Shown here: positions 41,122 to 48,142 of the stretch, piece by piece
Layout of the letters: each line of letters begins with the position of its first letter
How positions within the stretch are numbered: position 1 is the first letter of the stretch
Source of the DNA: Dermabacteraceae bacterium TAE3-ERU27
GTDB taxonomy: Bacteria; Actinomycetota; Actinomycetes; Actinomycetales; Dermabacteraceae
DNA: 64,000 bases
Reading direction: 5' to 3'
Assembly: GCA_019218415.1 (NCBI GenBank)
Contig: JAHUUL010000002.1
Location: 248,001 to 312,000 of the forward strand
The notes under the pieces: generated by a model
What the model was told of the DNA's origin: nothing
Database searches by the model: none
What the model saw: only the letters and a program-made list of their open reading frames with translations
Program-made: the position numbers and the translations under genes

Positions 41122-42134
41122 GCAAAGACGTGAGCACCCGGCTCACTGCGGCCAGCGGCCCGGCCGGTTCGCGCATCGCGGCCTTTGGCACGGCGCGCGG
41201 CGACCTGTCGGTACCCAACAGCGAATTGATCGAGGCTATCGATTCTTCCGATGAGTGGATTCGCCAGCGTACGGGCATCGTCACCCGCAGCCGGGCCAGC
41301 AAGGATCTCACCGTCACGGAGCTGGCGCGCCGCGCTAGCCTGCAGGCAATGCAACGAGCCGAGATTACGCCCGCAGAAATAGACGCGGTGCTGGTGGCAA
41401 CCATCACCTTCCCCTATCAAACCCCCGCGATGGCTCCCCTGCTGGCGCACGAACTGGGGATTAAAGACGCTGCGGCCTACGACCTTTCGGCGGCCTGCGC
41501 GGGCTTCTGTTACGGCATCGGCCAGGCGGATGCCCTGGTGCGTTCCGGCGTGGCGCGTAACGTGTTGGTGGTGGGTGCCGACAAAATGTCGGACTTCGTA
41601 GACCCTACCGACCGCTCCATTTCCTTCCTGATGGGAGACGGTGCCGGAGCCGCGATTGTTACCGGCAGCGAAACCGCGAAGATCGGCCCTACCCGCTGGG
41701 GCAGCGACGGCAGTAACTGGCGTGCTATCCGCATGACGGGATCGCTGCTGGACGTGCGCGGCTGCTCCGGCCCCGCTTGGCCGACCCTGGAGCAGGACGG
41801 GCGTACCGTGTTTCGCTGGGCCGTCTGGCATACCGCCGACATCGTGCGCCAAACCCTGGCAAAGAGCGGTCTAACGCTGGATGACGTGGACGTTTTCGTG
41901 CCGCACCAGGCCAATATGCGCATCATTAACGAGCTGGTCAAACAGCTAAAGCTCTCCGATGCCACGGTCGTGGCGCGCGATATCGAAACCACCGGCAACA
42001 CCTCGGCCGCGTCGGTTCCGCTCGCGGTTGATCGGCTGCTTTGCGAAGGCAGGGCAGAGAGCGGCGACGTCTGCGTACTGATCGGCTTCGGGGCCGGTTT
42101 GGCCTACGCCGCGCAGGTCGTGGTACTGCCGTAA
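41118..42134 (+). CDS. fabH: Beta-ketoacyl-ACP synthase III
   Basis: Starts fatty-acid chains by condensing an acyl-CoA with malonyl-ACP. The 338 residues have the Cys-His-Asn triad: LSAACAGFCYG (C127), VPHQANMRI (H263) and TGNTSAASVP (N294). The start is GTG overlapping the fabD stop (GTGA). Whether it takes branched or straight primers cannot be read from the sequence. Confidence 0.96.
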   Translation: MSKDVSTRLTAASGPAGSRIAAFGTARGDLSVPNSELIEAIDSSDEWIRQRTGIVTRSRASKDLTVTELARRASLQAMQRAEITPAEIDAVLVATITFPYQTPAMAPLLAHELGIKDAAAYDLSAACAGFCYGIGQADALVRSGVARNVLVVGADKMSDFVDPTDRSISFLMGDGAGAAIVTGSETAKIGPTRWGSDGSNWRAIRMTGSLLDVRGCSGPAWPTLEQDGRTVFRWAVWHTADIVRQTLAKSGLTLDDVDVFVPHQANMRIINELVKQLKLSDATVVARDIETTGNTSAASVPLAVDRLLCEGRAESGDVCVLIGFGAGLAYAAQVVVLP

Positions 42135-42267
42135 AGTACGGGGGTTACCGGCCGGAAAGCAGCGAATCACATGCGTCTGTGACGTGTACCGCGCTAGAAG
42201 CCGCCCCGCTTTAGGTACAGTGATAGGGCCTAGTGGTTAACAAACACCAAGTATTTAAGGAGCCAAA

Positions 42268-42519
42268 ATGGCTTATTCGGAACAGGACATCCTTTCCGGC
42301 CTCGCAGAGATCGTGAACGAAGAGACCGGCGTAGAGGTTTCCGAGGTCCAGATGGACAAGTCTTTCGCTGAGGATCTCGACATCGACTCGATCTCGATGA
42401 TGACCATCGTGGTTGCCGCCGAGGAAAAGTTCTCCGTAACCATCCCCGATGAGGACTCCAACAACATGATCACTGTTGGTGACGCAGTCAAGTACATCGC
42501 GGGCGCCCAGCAGGCGTAA
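42268..42519 (+). CDS. acpP: Acyl carrier protein
   Basis: 83 residues, acidic, four-helix ACP fold. The phosphopantetheine serine is S41 in DLDIDSISMM. Strong ribosome site AAGGAG seven bases before the ATG, as expected for an abundant protein. 133 bases separate it from fabH and probably contain a separate promoter. It also donates octanoate to LipB. Confidence 0.97.
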   Translation: MAYSEQDILSGLAEIVNEETGVEVSEVQMDKSFAEDLDIDSISMMTIVVAAEEKFSVTIPDEDSNNMITVGDAVKYIAGAQQA

Positions 42520-42528
42520 CCCACGCAC

Positions 42529-42558
42529 GGCCCGGCGGTAATCCGCCGGGCCTTCGTT
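42529..42558 (+). terminator. Terminator between acpP and fabF
   Basis: GGCCCGGCGG (42529-42538) pairs perfectly with CCGCCGGGCC (42543-42552) around TAAT, followed by TTCGTTTAT. It begins nine bases after the acpP stop, inside the fab cluster. Confidence 0.8.
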
Positions 42559-42589
42559 TATCCGCAGACTTCTAGGGGGTCTCACATCC

Positions 42590-43840
42590 ATGTTTCCGTC
42601 CGATAACGGCTGCCGCGTGGCGGTCACGGGCCTTGGCACCACCAACCCGCTCGGTGCCGACGTAGCGAGCAGTTGGAGCGCGGCGCTGGCCGGTACCTCC
42701 ACCTGCCGCCCCCTGGATAACGATTGGCGGGAGAAGTACGGCCTGGCGGTCGATTTCGCGTGCCGCCTGGCGCAGCGTCCGGAAGAGGTGCTGAGCCGTC
42801 CCGAAATGCGCCGCATGGACCCGATGGGCCAGTATGCGATAATCGCGGCTCGCGAGGCTTGGCGGGATGCGGCACTGCCGGAGGATCTGGACCCGCTGCG
42901 CCTCGGCGTCTGCGTCGGCACCGGTATCGGCGGCGTCTGGACCATGCTTGACCAGTGGGATCTGGTGAAAGAAAAAGGCGCGCGCCGGGTTAACCCCTAC
43001 GCCGTGCCGATGCTGATGGCTAATTCCGCCGCAGCACACATAGAACTTGAGTTCGGTGCCAAGGCTGGGGCCCACACCCCCGTTTCGGCGTGCGCCACCG
43101 GTGCCGAGGCAATCGGTTTCGCCACCTGGATGATCCGTTCCGGCAGGGCCGACGTGGTTATCTGCGGCGGCACCGAGGCTTCGATCCACCCGCTGCCGAT
43201 GGCGGCATTCGCCAACATGAAGGCGCTTTCCACCCGCAGCGACGATCCGGCTACCGCCTCACGGCCCTACGACGTGGACCGTGACGGTTTCGTGGTGGGC
43301 GAGGGCGCAGGCATTCTGGTGCTCGAATCCGAGGAACACGCCCGCGCGCGCGGCGCAAACATTTACGGTTTCGTGGCGGGCGTCGGCATGTCTTCCGACG
43401 CGCACCACATCGCGGCCCCCGATACTGCCGGGCAGTCCCGTGCGATCCGGGAGGCGCTCGGTGACGCCGGGCTTACCCCGAAGGATATCGCGCACGTGAA
43501 CGCCCACGGTACCTCCACCCCCAAGGGTGATATCGGCGAGCTAAACGCGATCCGCGACGCGCTGGATGCCGACACCGATCACCTGGTGGTTACGTCCACT
43601 AAGTCGATGACCGGTCACCTGCTGGGTGGCGCGGGCGCGGTTGAGGCGATCTTCTCGCTGCTGGCCGCACGCGACCGGGTGGCTCCCCCGACCATCAACA
43701 TTCAAAACCTCGATCCCGAGGTACCGCTGGATATCGCGGTGAACGAAAAGCGCCCGCTCCCGGGCGGTGACGTAGCGGTGCTGAGCAACGCTTTCGGCTT
43801 TGGCGGCCACAACATCGCGCTGGTGGTTACGAACGCCTGA
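42590..43840 (+). CDS. fabF: Beta-ketoacyl-ACP synthase II
   Basis: Elongating condensing enzyme of type II fatty-acid synthesis. The 416 residues hold the Cys-His-His triad: SACATGAEAI (C168), NAHGTSTPKGD (H306) and KSMTGHLLGGAGA (H343). ATG 42590 has AGGGGG upstream. It is last in fabD-fabH-acpP-fabF. Ordinary core gene; the accessory-looking region begins right after it. Confidence 0.96.
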   Translation: MFPSDNGCRVAVTGLGTTNPLGADVASSWSAALAGTSTCRPLDNDWREKYGLAVDFACRLAQRPEEVLSRPEMRRMDPMGQYAIIAAREAWRDAALPEDLDPLRLGVCVGTGIGGVWTMLDQWDLVKEKGARRVNPYAVPMLMANSAAAHIELEFGAKAGAHTPVSACATGAEAIGFATWMIRSGRADVVICGGTEASIHPLPMAAFANMKALSTRSDDPATASRPYDVDRDGFVVGEGAGILVLESEEHARARGANIYGFVAGVGMSSDAHHIAAPDTAGQSRAIREALGDAGLTPKDIAHVNAHGTSTPKGDIGELNAIRDALDADTDHLVVTSTKSMTGHLLGGAGAVEAIFSLLAARDRVAPPTINIQNLDPEVPLDIAVNEKRPLPGGDVAVLSNAFGFGGHNIALVVTNA

Positions 43841-43849
43841 CGCACACAC

Positions 43850-43896
43850 GGGCGCGCCGGGCCGCTTGCTAGCAGCCTGCGCGCCCGCGCCTAGCT
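43850..43896 (+). terminator. Terminator after fabF
   Basis: GGGCGCGC (43850-43857) pairs with GCGCGCCC (43879-43886) around a 21-base loop; after a short spacer comes CTTTTAAT. It ends just before the convergent excisionase-like gene. Confidence 0.55.
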
Positions 43897-43897
43897 T

Positions 43898-44104
43898 TTA
43901 ATCCTGGGGATTTTGCGTCTGCATGCGGGGCCTGCCGCCCTTGCCGGGGCGGTTAGCGTTCCATTCTTCGATGGTTTCCCTACGCCAGCCGCGGATGCGC
44001 CCAATGGCTACGTCCGCCTCAGGCAGGGTGTACCGGTTGAGGGTGTCGGGTGCGACTCCAAGTAGCTTTGCTACTTCGCCACGCCCTATGTAGTGCTCGG
44101 TCAT
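43898..44104 (-). CDS. Excisionase-like helix-turn-helix protein
   Basis: 68 residues. EVAKLLGVAPDTLNRYTLPEADVAIGR, read in two parts (EVAKLLGVAPDTLNRYTL, then PEADVAIGRIRGW), is a MerR/Xis-type HTH_17 domain, followed by RRETIEEWNANRPGKGG, the usual wing and tail. Such proteins control excision or early genes of mobile elements. ATG 44104 overlaps the stop of the small upstream gene by four bases. No integrase is found nearby. Confidence 0.8.
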   Translation of the reverse strand: MTEHYIGRGEVAKLLGVAPDTLNRYTLPEADVAIGRIRGWRRETIEEWNANRPGKGGRPRMQTQNPQD

Positions 44105-44259
44105 TTCTTCCTGCCTCTCAGCCAGTAGCCGATGGAGAACGCAACCACCGCTGTCGCGATGGGTGTCACCACCGGGATCGGGTTGAAAATGTTGATGAAG
44201 ATGATGGCCGCTGCCGATAGGGCTAGGGCGATCACGTCACCTCGAGTTTTCTTGTCCAT
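44101..44259 (-). CDS. Small two-helix membrane protein, 52 residues
   Basis: Starts at ATG 44259 with MDKKTRGDVIALALS and ends GYWLRGRKK. Two hydrophobic stretches (about 9-25 and 29-46) are split by NPIPVV, giving a helical hairpin with both basic ends inside. No ribosome site is obvious, but the stop overlaps the next gene's ATG by four bases, which supports it as real. Size and position resemble small phage or plasmid membrane proteins; no family recognised. Confidence 0.6.
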   Translation of the reverse strand: MDKKTRGDVIALALSAAAIIFINIFNPIPVVTPIATAVVAFSIGYWLRGRKK

Positions 44260-44286
44260 ATTGGTTTGGATGGTTACCCTAGGGGC

Positions 44287-44323
44287 GGGTGCTCCGGGAT
44301 ACTTGGCTTATCCCGGAGCACCC
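44287..44323. terminator. Long perfect hairpin between HNH nuclease gene and the small membrane protein gene
   Basis: GGGTGCTCCGGGATA (44287-44301) pairs perfectly with TATCCCGGAGCACCC (44309-44323). On the plus strand TTTCCTC follows; on the minus strand, the direction of both neighbouring genes, no T-run follows. It may be a terminator for plus transcripts or an RNA structure in the leader of the small gene. Confidence 0.55.
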
Positions 44324-44420
44324 TTTCCTCATTTGTCGTTCGGATCTTCTTGTATCCGTCACCAAATATCTCAGAGGGTTCCGACACGCTAAGAAAGCAC
44401 GTGCTAGTACGTCCCCCTCA

Positions 44421-44519
44421 CCTAACGTTCAGGTGCACTAACTGCTGCGAAAACGGGGTTTGACCCACCGAAAGTGCACCCGAACGTAAGTCAGTGCAAG
44501 AACTGCACCCAGACGTCAG
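44421..44519. repeat. Cluster of three GTGCACC...ACGT motifs
   Basis: Three copies of a 17-base motif: minus strand 44438-44422 GTGCACCTGAACGTTAG, plus strand 44474-44490 GTGCACCCGAACGTAAG, and plus strand 44503-44519 CTGCACCCAGACGTCAG. The first two form an inverted pair with 35 bases between them. They lie in the 281-base gap between the nuclease and small-membrane-protein genes and look like binding sites of a DNA-binding protein. Related GTGCACC sequences recur at 46213-46268. Confidence 0.6.
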
Positions 44520-44540
44520 CCCTCGCTGCCCGGGTTCCAG

Positions 44541-45710
44541 CTATTTGGGGCGTTTCTCGCAGGCAATGCCGTCGCTATCGCCGTCGAGTTTCGGCGAGTA
44601 CCCAGGTTCGCCGCGTAGCAGGGGCGCAGCTCCCGCGTTCCACGCCTCACGGCAGTTTTTGAAGTGGCTGCGCTGCACGGGTTTCTTGGGTTCCGGGGCC
44701 GGTTTTCTGGGCCTTCGTTCCTCTTTTTTAGGTGCGGGCACCGGGGACGGTTTCGGCGTGACAGGAGCCTGAGTCTTTTCCGGCTTTGCGGGAGCGGGCA
44801 TCGGTGTGGGCTTTTCTAGCACTTCACGGCCGACCCCTTTCGCGGGCCAGTCAACGGACTTGGTGAATGTCTTAACCTCGCATCCGTTAAGCACATTCTC
44901 GATCGCGTCTTTTTCGGCGGGCTTCACCCAGAGCCCGTACTTCTCCTTGACCGCTACCTGACGCGCCACGTATTCGCACCTATAGGCCTTGTTTGGCGGT
45001 AGCCAGGTTGCGGCGTCGGAAGCGCCTTTCTGTCTGTTTAGAGCTGCCTCTGTGGCGATCAGGTTGAGCGGATCGTTTGCAAACTGGCGCCGCTTCGCGT
45101 CGTCCCAGGTACTGGCTCCCGTCTGCCAGGCGTCGGAAAGCGCCACCATGTGGTCTACGTCGATGTTGTTCGCGGCCCGGTCGAACTGCAAAGTCTGGCC
45201 ACTGTAGCTGGAGGTAAAGGTGCCGCCCAGGATTATGCAGCCTCCGGTGCCCGCCTTAACCGTGATGTTTGTGAAGTCGCGGCGGAAAACGTCGTTTCGG
45301 GTATCGCAGCCGTTACCGTCGGTGTCCTGGCGCCAGCCAAACTTTTTCCGGTCATACCCGGTCTTTGGTGCGCGCTCTTTTACTTCGAGCTGCGCCAGTT
45401 GTCCCGGCAGCACGGGCTTTTCCGGCTCTCTGCTGGGCGGTTCTTCACTTGACGGTTCTTTACTTGGCGGTGCCGACGTTTCCTTTGGCGCATCAGACTG
45501 GGGCTGCTCCACGGCTACCGGTTTTACGGTGGGCGCTTCCGTCTTGGAGGGCGAAACTATCGCTGCGATCACCGCGAGCAGGAAGAAGAGCAGTAGCGGG
45601 ATGGTTATGCAGCCGCAGCAGCCTCCTCCGGCTGCGACGCCCCGCCTCTTCCCCGTCGGTAAAGCGCGGTATCTCTCTACCGCCGGGGATAGCTTGCGCA
45701 GGGGGTTCAT
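44541..45710 (-). CDS. Membrane-anchored HNH nuclease (DUF1524/GmrSD-C-like) with excalibur domain
   Basis: 389 residues. Basic N-terminus, a cysteine-rich bend, then one membrane helix (36-53); a Pro/Glu/Ser linker (57-105); an HNH domain of the DUF1524 type with FDRAANNIDVDHMVALSDAW (177-196; D186, H187) and FANDPLNLIATEAALNRQKG (210-229); a Lys/Pro linker (about 300-345); and a C-terminal excalibur motif (352-389) ending DGDSDGIACEKRPK, a likely calcium-binding loop. The nuclease should face outside. Possible roles: nutrient DNA use, competence or defence at the cell surface; none is proven. GGAG lies eight bases before ATG 45710. Confidence 0.85.
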   Translation of the reverse strand: MNPLRKLSPAVERYRALPTGKRRGVAAGGGCCGCITIPLLLFFLLAVIAAIVSPSKTEAPTVKPVAVEQPQSDAPKETSAPPSKEPSSEEPPSREPEKPVLPGQLAQLEVKERAPKTGYDRKKFGWRQDTDGNGCDTRNDVFRRDFTNITVKAGTGGCIILGGTFTSSYSGQTLQFDRAANNIDVDHMVALSDAWQTGASTWDDAKRRQFANDPLNLIATEAALNRQKGASDAATWLPPNKAYRCEYVARQVAVKEKYGLWVKPAEKDAIENVLNGCEVKTFTKSVDWPAKGVGREVLEKPTPMPAPAKPEKTQAPVTPKPSPVPAPKKEERRPRKPAPEPKKPVQRSHFKNCREAWNAGAAPLLRGEPGYSPKLDGDSDGIACEKRPK

Positions 45711-45767
45711 CTTTGGGCTCCGTGTCAGATGGGAAGGGCAACGCTAGCGGCTATCAACCGCCTGACC

Positions 45768-45773
45768 AGCATA
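45768..45773 (-). promoter_or_regulatory. Candidate -10 for the HNH nuclease gene
   Basis: TATGCT followed by GG on the minus strand, 58 bases before the ATG. The same TATGCTGG occurs before both lipoprotein genes at 46984 and 48020. Confidence 0.4.
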
Positions 45774-45845
45774 CTTAGTCAAGGACGGGCCTTTACTGCG
45801 GATAGGTTTTATGACAGAAGAATTCATATAGGATGAGGTTTTAGG

Positions 45846-45879
45846 CAAAACAAAACCCCGCCAGGTTTACCTGGCGGGG
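45846..45879 (-). terminator. Terminator after tRNA-Asn
   Basis: On the minus strand CCCCGCCAGG and CCTGGCGGGG (45879-45856) form a perfect ten-pair stem around TAAA, followed by TTTTGTTTTG. It begins seven bases after the tRNA. Confidence 0.93.
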
Positions 45880-45885
45880 AATGAT

Positions 45886-45960
45886 TGGCTCCCGCGGTTG
45901 GATTCGAACCAACAACCGTTCGATTAACAGTCGAATGCTCTGCCGTTGAGCTACGCGGGA
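45886..45960 (-). tRNA. tRNA-Asn (anticodon GUU)
   Basis: Minus strand TCCCGCGTAGCTCAACGGC opens the gene; the acceptor TCCCGCG pairs with CGCGGGA, and the anticodon stem TTCGA/TCGAA encloses CTGTTAA (anticodon GTT). Discriminator G and an encoded CCA end. Confidence 0.96.
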
Positions 45961-46092
45961 TCAACAACGGATTAAACATTACCAGCACCTAGCCGGAAAC
46001 AAAAATCGTGGCAGGGTGATCGTCGCCACGCCTCACGGAGGGTGTGGAAAGTTAGCGCCAACCGGGCAAGGCTGCAATAATGGGGTGGCCTA

Positions 46093-46169
46093 GGGACGGT
46101 AGCTCAGTCGGTTAGAGCAGCGGACTCATAATCCGTCGGTCGCGGGTTCAAGCCCCGCCCGTCCTACCA
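46093..46169 (+). tRNA. tRNA with CAU anticodon, probably elongator Met
   Basis: GGGACGGTAGCTCAGTCGG opens the gene; anticodon stem GCGGA/TCCGT around CTCATAA (anticodon CAT); T arm GCGGGTTCAAGCCCCGC; CCA encoded. The acceptor stem pairs fully but with a G1-U72 wobble. It is not the initiator (no CCC/GGG anticodon-stem pairs as in tRNA-fMet). A tRNA-Ile2 read with lysidine cannot be excluded by eye. Confidence 0.85.
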
Positions 46170-46212
46170 TTGACCAGCATAGATGTCGATAAATACGGTC
46201 TATTGCCGATCA

Positions 46213-46268
46213 GGTGCACCCAGTGGTGCACCCATTAAAAATGGTCTTACATGCGCACTAAACGTCAG
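46213..46268 (+). repeat. Second cluster of GTGCACC motifs
   Basis: GGTGCACCCA occurs at 46213 and again 12 bases later (46225), and GCGCACTAAACGTCAG at 46253-46268 resembles the motifs at 44421-44519. It lies between tRNA-Met and the 3' end of the second excisionase-like gene. The gap 46170-46308 shows no gene. Confidence 0.5.
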
Positions 46269-46308
46269 ATAGGTACCTCTCAGACTCCCGCTGGTGAAAT
46301 CTTTACAC

Positions 46309-46515
46309 CTACCTTCTGCTCGGCTTCTCGGTGGGTAGGTTGTTGACCCACTCGAGCAGATCCTCGATCTTGTAGCGAGGGTTCGCGTCCGGGTAACGCG
46401 CGGGCAAATGGTTGCTGTGTTCAGCCGCCCTGATACGGGCAACACCTACGCCGGTCAGTTCAGCGGCCTGCTGCGCGGTAACAAGAATCGGTGGTGCAGT
46501 GATTAGAAAACTCAT
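46309..46515 (-). CDS. Second excisionase-like helix-turn-helix protein
   Basis: 68 residues from ATG 46515, with AAGGAA eight bases upstream. LVTAQQAAELTGVGVARIRA (11-30) is an HTH and YKIEDLLEWVNNLP a wing/tail typical of Xis or AlpA-like proteins. It is only distantly similar to the protein at 43898-44104. It follows the 70-residue gene upstream by 65 bases and likely shares its transcript. Confidence 0.75.
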   Translation of the reverse strand: MSFLITAPPILVTAQQAAELTGVGVARIRAAEHSNHLPARYPDANPRYKIEDLLEWVNNLPTEKPSRR

Positions 46516-46580
46516 TGGTCCAGTTCCTTTCGGGTAAAGCAAACCCCCGACGTTTGCGGGGGCAGAAATAATGGGAAGTG

Positions 46581-46793
46581 TTAAGCGGCATGCAGCGCCA
46601 CCACGCGGCGTACTGCTTCCTCTCCGGTCGGGTCGTTGATTAGCGGCGGCACCTCCTCCCCGGACCAGATTGCGAAGCATACCCGTGCCAGTTTGTGAGC
46701 GCGGCGGGAAGACAGTCTCTCCCCCATCTCTGCTGAGAGTGCTTGCAGAAGATGTTTCGTTTCGACAAATTTTCCTTGCAGTTCCTCGTTCAT
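46581..46793 (-). CDS. Small protein of unknown function, mobile-element type
   Basis: 70 residues from ATG 46793, with AAGGAG seven bases upstream; an in-frame start ten codons earlier has no such site. MNEELQGKFVETKHLLQALS is followed by a basic RRAHKLARVCFAIWSGEE and an acidic stretch. No family recognised. It forms a two-gene unit with the excisionase-like gene. Confidence 0.65.
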   Translation of the reverse strand: MNEELQGKFVETKHLLQALSAEMGERLSSRRAHKLARVCFAIWSGEEVPPLINDPTGEEAVRRVVALHAA

Positions 46794-47106
46794 GGATGTT
46801 CTCCTTGGCGGGCATACTGGCACCCAGGGTTGGGCCCCTTGCGGGGTGCCGTCAGACGACGGGCTTTGATGGGTTACGCGGTTCGCGTGTTAGGCATAAC
46901 GGCCTTTCGCTAAAAACATCTGTACGAAACAGTAGCGCTGCGGGCCGACACCGTAAGCCCGCACCCAAACAAAACCGGCGGACTATGCTGGGGCCAAGCA
47001 GATACACCCAGTCACCGGCAACAGCGCGTGTGCTAAGCGTTCCAACCGACATCGTTGCCGGTTACCGGGAACTGCCGGCAAAGCAGCCCCTGACAGGAAG
47101 GCCGCT
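46794..47106. other. Divergent intergenic region with leader of lipoprotein gene 1
   Basis: 313 bases without a complete gene. For the minus strand it holds a GGCACCC/GGGTGCC hairpin (46819-46850) in the leader of the 70-residue gene and the inverted repeat CTGT-ACGAA-ACAG (46920-46932), a possible operator. For the plus strand TATGCT (46984-46989) starts a leader of about 120 bases that resembles the one at 48020-48142. Confidence 0.5.
46984..47106 (+). promoter_or_regulatory. Promoter and leader of lipoprotein gene 1
   Basis: TATGCTGG (46984-46991) is a good -10, and the ATG lies 118 bases after the hexamer, exactly as in the second lipoprotein gene. The middle part, for example GGCAACAGCGCG...GCTAAGCGTTCCA, aligns with 48055-48081. 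AGGAAGG lies six bases before the ATG at 47107. Confidence 0.5.
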
Positions 47107-47824
47107 ATGTTTACCTCCCGCCCCCCTCCGTGCTGCCGCTATCTCTGTCATATCCTTGCCGCTGCTTACCGGGTGCGGCGGTAACGCGGAAAAACTTCCG
47201 GAAACGCCCGCGACGAAGCAGGCACAGACAGCATCGGAAGAGCAAAAGCCCGCAGCCTCTGAGAAAAAAGAGGCACCAGCAGCGGACGGCATTAGCACCT
47301 TTACCCCCAGAATATTCGAGGTTCACTCCCCCGAAGGCGCGCGGATAACGATGGATATCCCCTCCGCAGGAGATCACCCGGAGCTAAAAACGCTACTAAA
47401 AGAACTGCACGCCGGAAATAACTTCTCGTTCATCCTTGCGGATGTTGACAATCGGCAGGGCACCAACCAGATCAGCATAAACCGGATAGAAATTACCGAC
47501 CTGGCAGGTAAGACCTACACCTATAAAGCTCTCCACGACTACCTGATCGACTTTGACATCGTGCATCTGACCGACTTGAACACTCAACCCAGCAGAGAAA
47601 GCTATCGGCTCCACGACGGAACCGAAATCGACCATAACGAAGCTGTAAGGCTGTACGACGCGATTAACGCGCAAAGACACAGCGAATTCGCAAAGTTAGT
47701 CATTCCCCAGGGACAGGGCAAGATGCTCCTTGTCGGTCCGAAACTACCGGAGCTAGTCACCTCCATGCAGGTCTACCCGTCAAGCGTTGCGGATGGGATT
47801 TACGCTGCTCCTAAGCAGCCTTAA
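47107..47824 (+). CDS. Lipoprotein of unknown function with an apparent one-base frameshift in its signal peptide
   Basis: The long frame ending at 47824 encodes a lipobox SLPLLTGC followed by a Glu/Ala/Lys linker and a domain of about 190 residues with no family I recognise (HSPEGARITMDIPSAGDH, NRQGTNQISINRIEI). In that frame no ATG lies near the lipobox; the first upstream start is GTG 47030 without a ribosome site. The well-placed ATG 47107 (AGGAAGG upstream) is in another frame. Removing one C from the C6 run at 47121-47126 joins them into MFTSRPLRAAAISVISLPLL-TGC, a textbook lipoprotein signal. So the gene is either phase-variable, a fresh pseudogene or affected by a sequencing error. 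Confidence 0.6.
47121..47126 (+). other. C6 homopolymer at the frameshift point
   Basis: Six cytosines between the ATG at 47107 and the lipobox. One base fewer would put the start codon and lipoprotein in one frame. Short C-tracts in signal-peptide regions are a known way to switch surface proteins. Confidence 0.5.
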
Positions 47825-47847
47825 GCCTTCTCGTAGATAAACCAAAT

Positions 47848-47883
47848 GCCCCTCCTCCGCCCCGGAATCGCGGAAGGAGGGGC
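47848..47883 (+). terminator. Terminator after lipoprotein gene 1
   Basis: GCCCCTCCTCCGC (47848-47860) pairs with GCGGAAGGAGGGGC (47870-47883) with one bulged A, followed by CGCTTCTCTCT. Confidence 0.7.
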
Positions 47884-48019
47884 CGCTTCTCTCTGCCGAG
47901 TGTCACACCGTGCGCCATGAACACACGGGCATCCAAGTCATGGCAGCGCAAACGCTTTCTACCTGCATAAATATTTCCAAATTATTGGCGATAGGGGCAC
48001 GCGTCACACCTTATCCGGC

Positions 48020-48142
48020 TATGCTGGAGAGGAGCGGATGCCCCGAACTTCGCAGGAACAGAGCGGGAACTGGGCGTACCAGCAGATGTACTCGAAGGCC
48101 GTAAAACTCTGCCTTTTAATGCTTCTACCCCGGAGGACTGCA
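48020..48142 (+). promoter_or_regulatory. Promoter and leader of lipoprotein gene 2
   Basis: TATGCTGG at 48020 with the ATG 118 bases past the hexamer, and an AGGAACAGAGCGG...ACTGGGCGTACCA segment that aligns with the leader of gene 1. CGGAGG lies seven bases before ATG 48143. The 47884-48019 stretch upstream is AT-richer and holds no gene. Confidence 0.5.

Noticed and set aside
44421-46268. CRISPR array made of the GTGCACC repeats
   Set aside because: Repeats are short, partly inverted, unevenly spaced and imperfect; no Cas genes are present.
47107-47181. 25-codon peptide from ATG 47107 read without a frameshift
   Set aside because: Its sequence (many Cys, Arg and Pro) has no sense as a peptide, while a one-base shift gives a perfect lipoprotein signal; treated as the start of the frameshifted gene.
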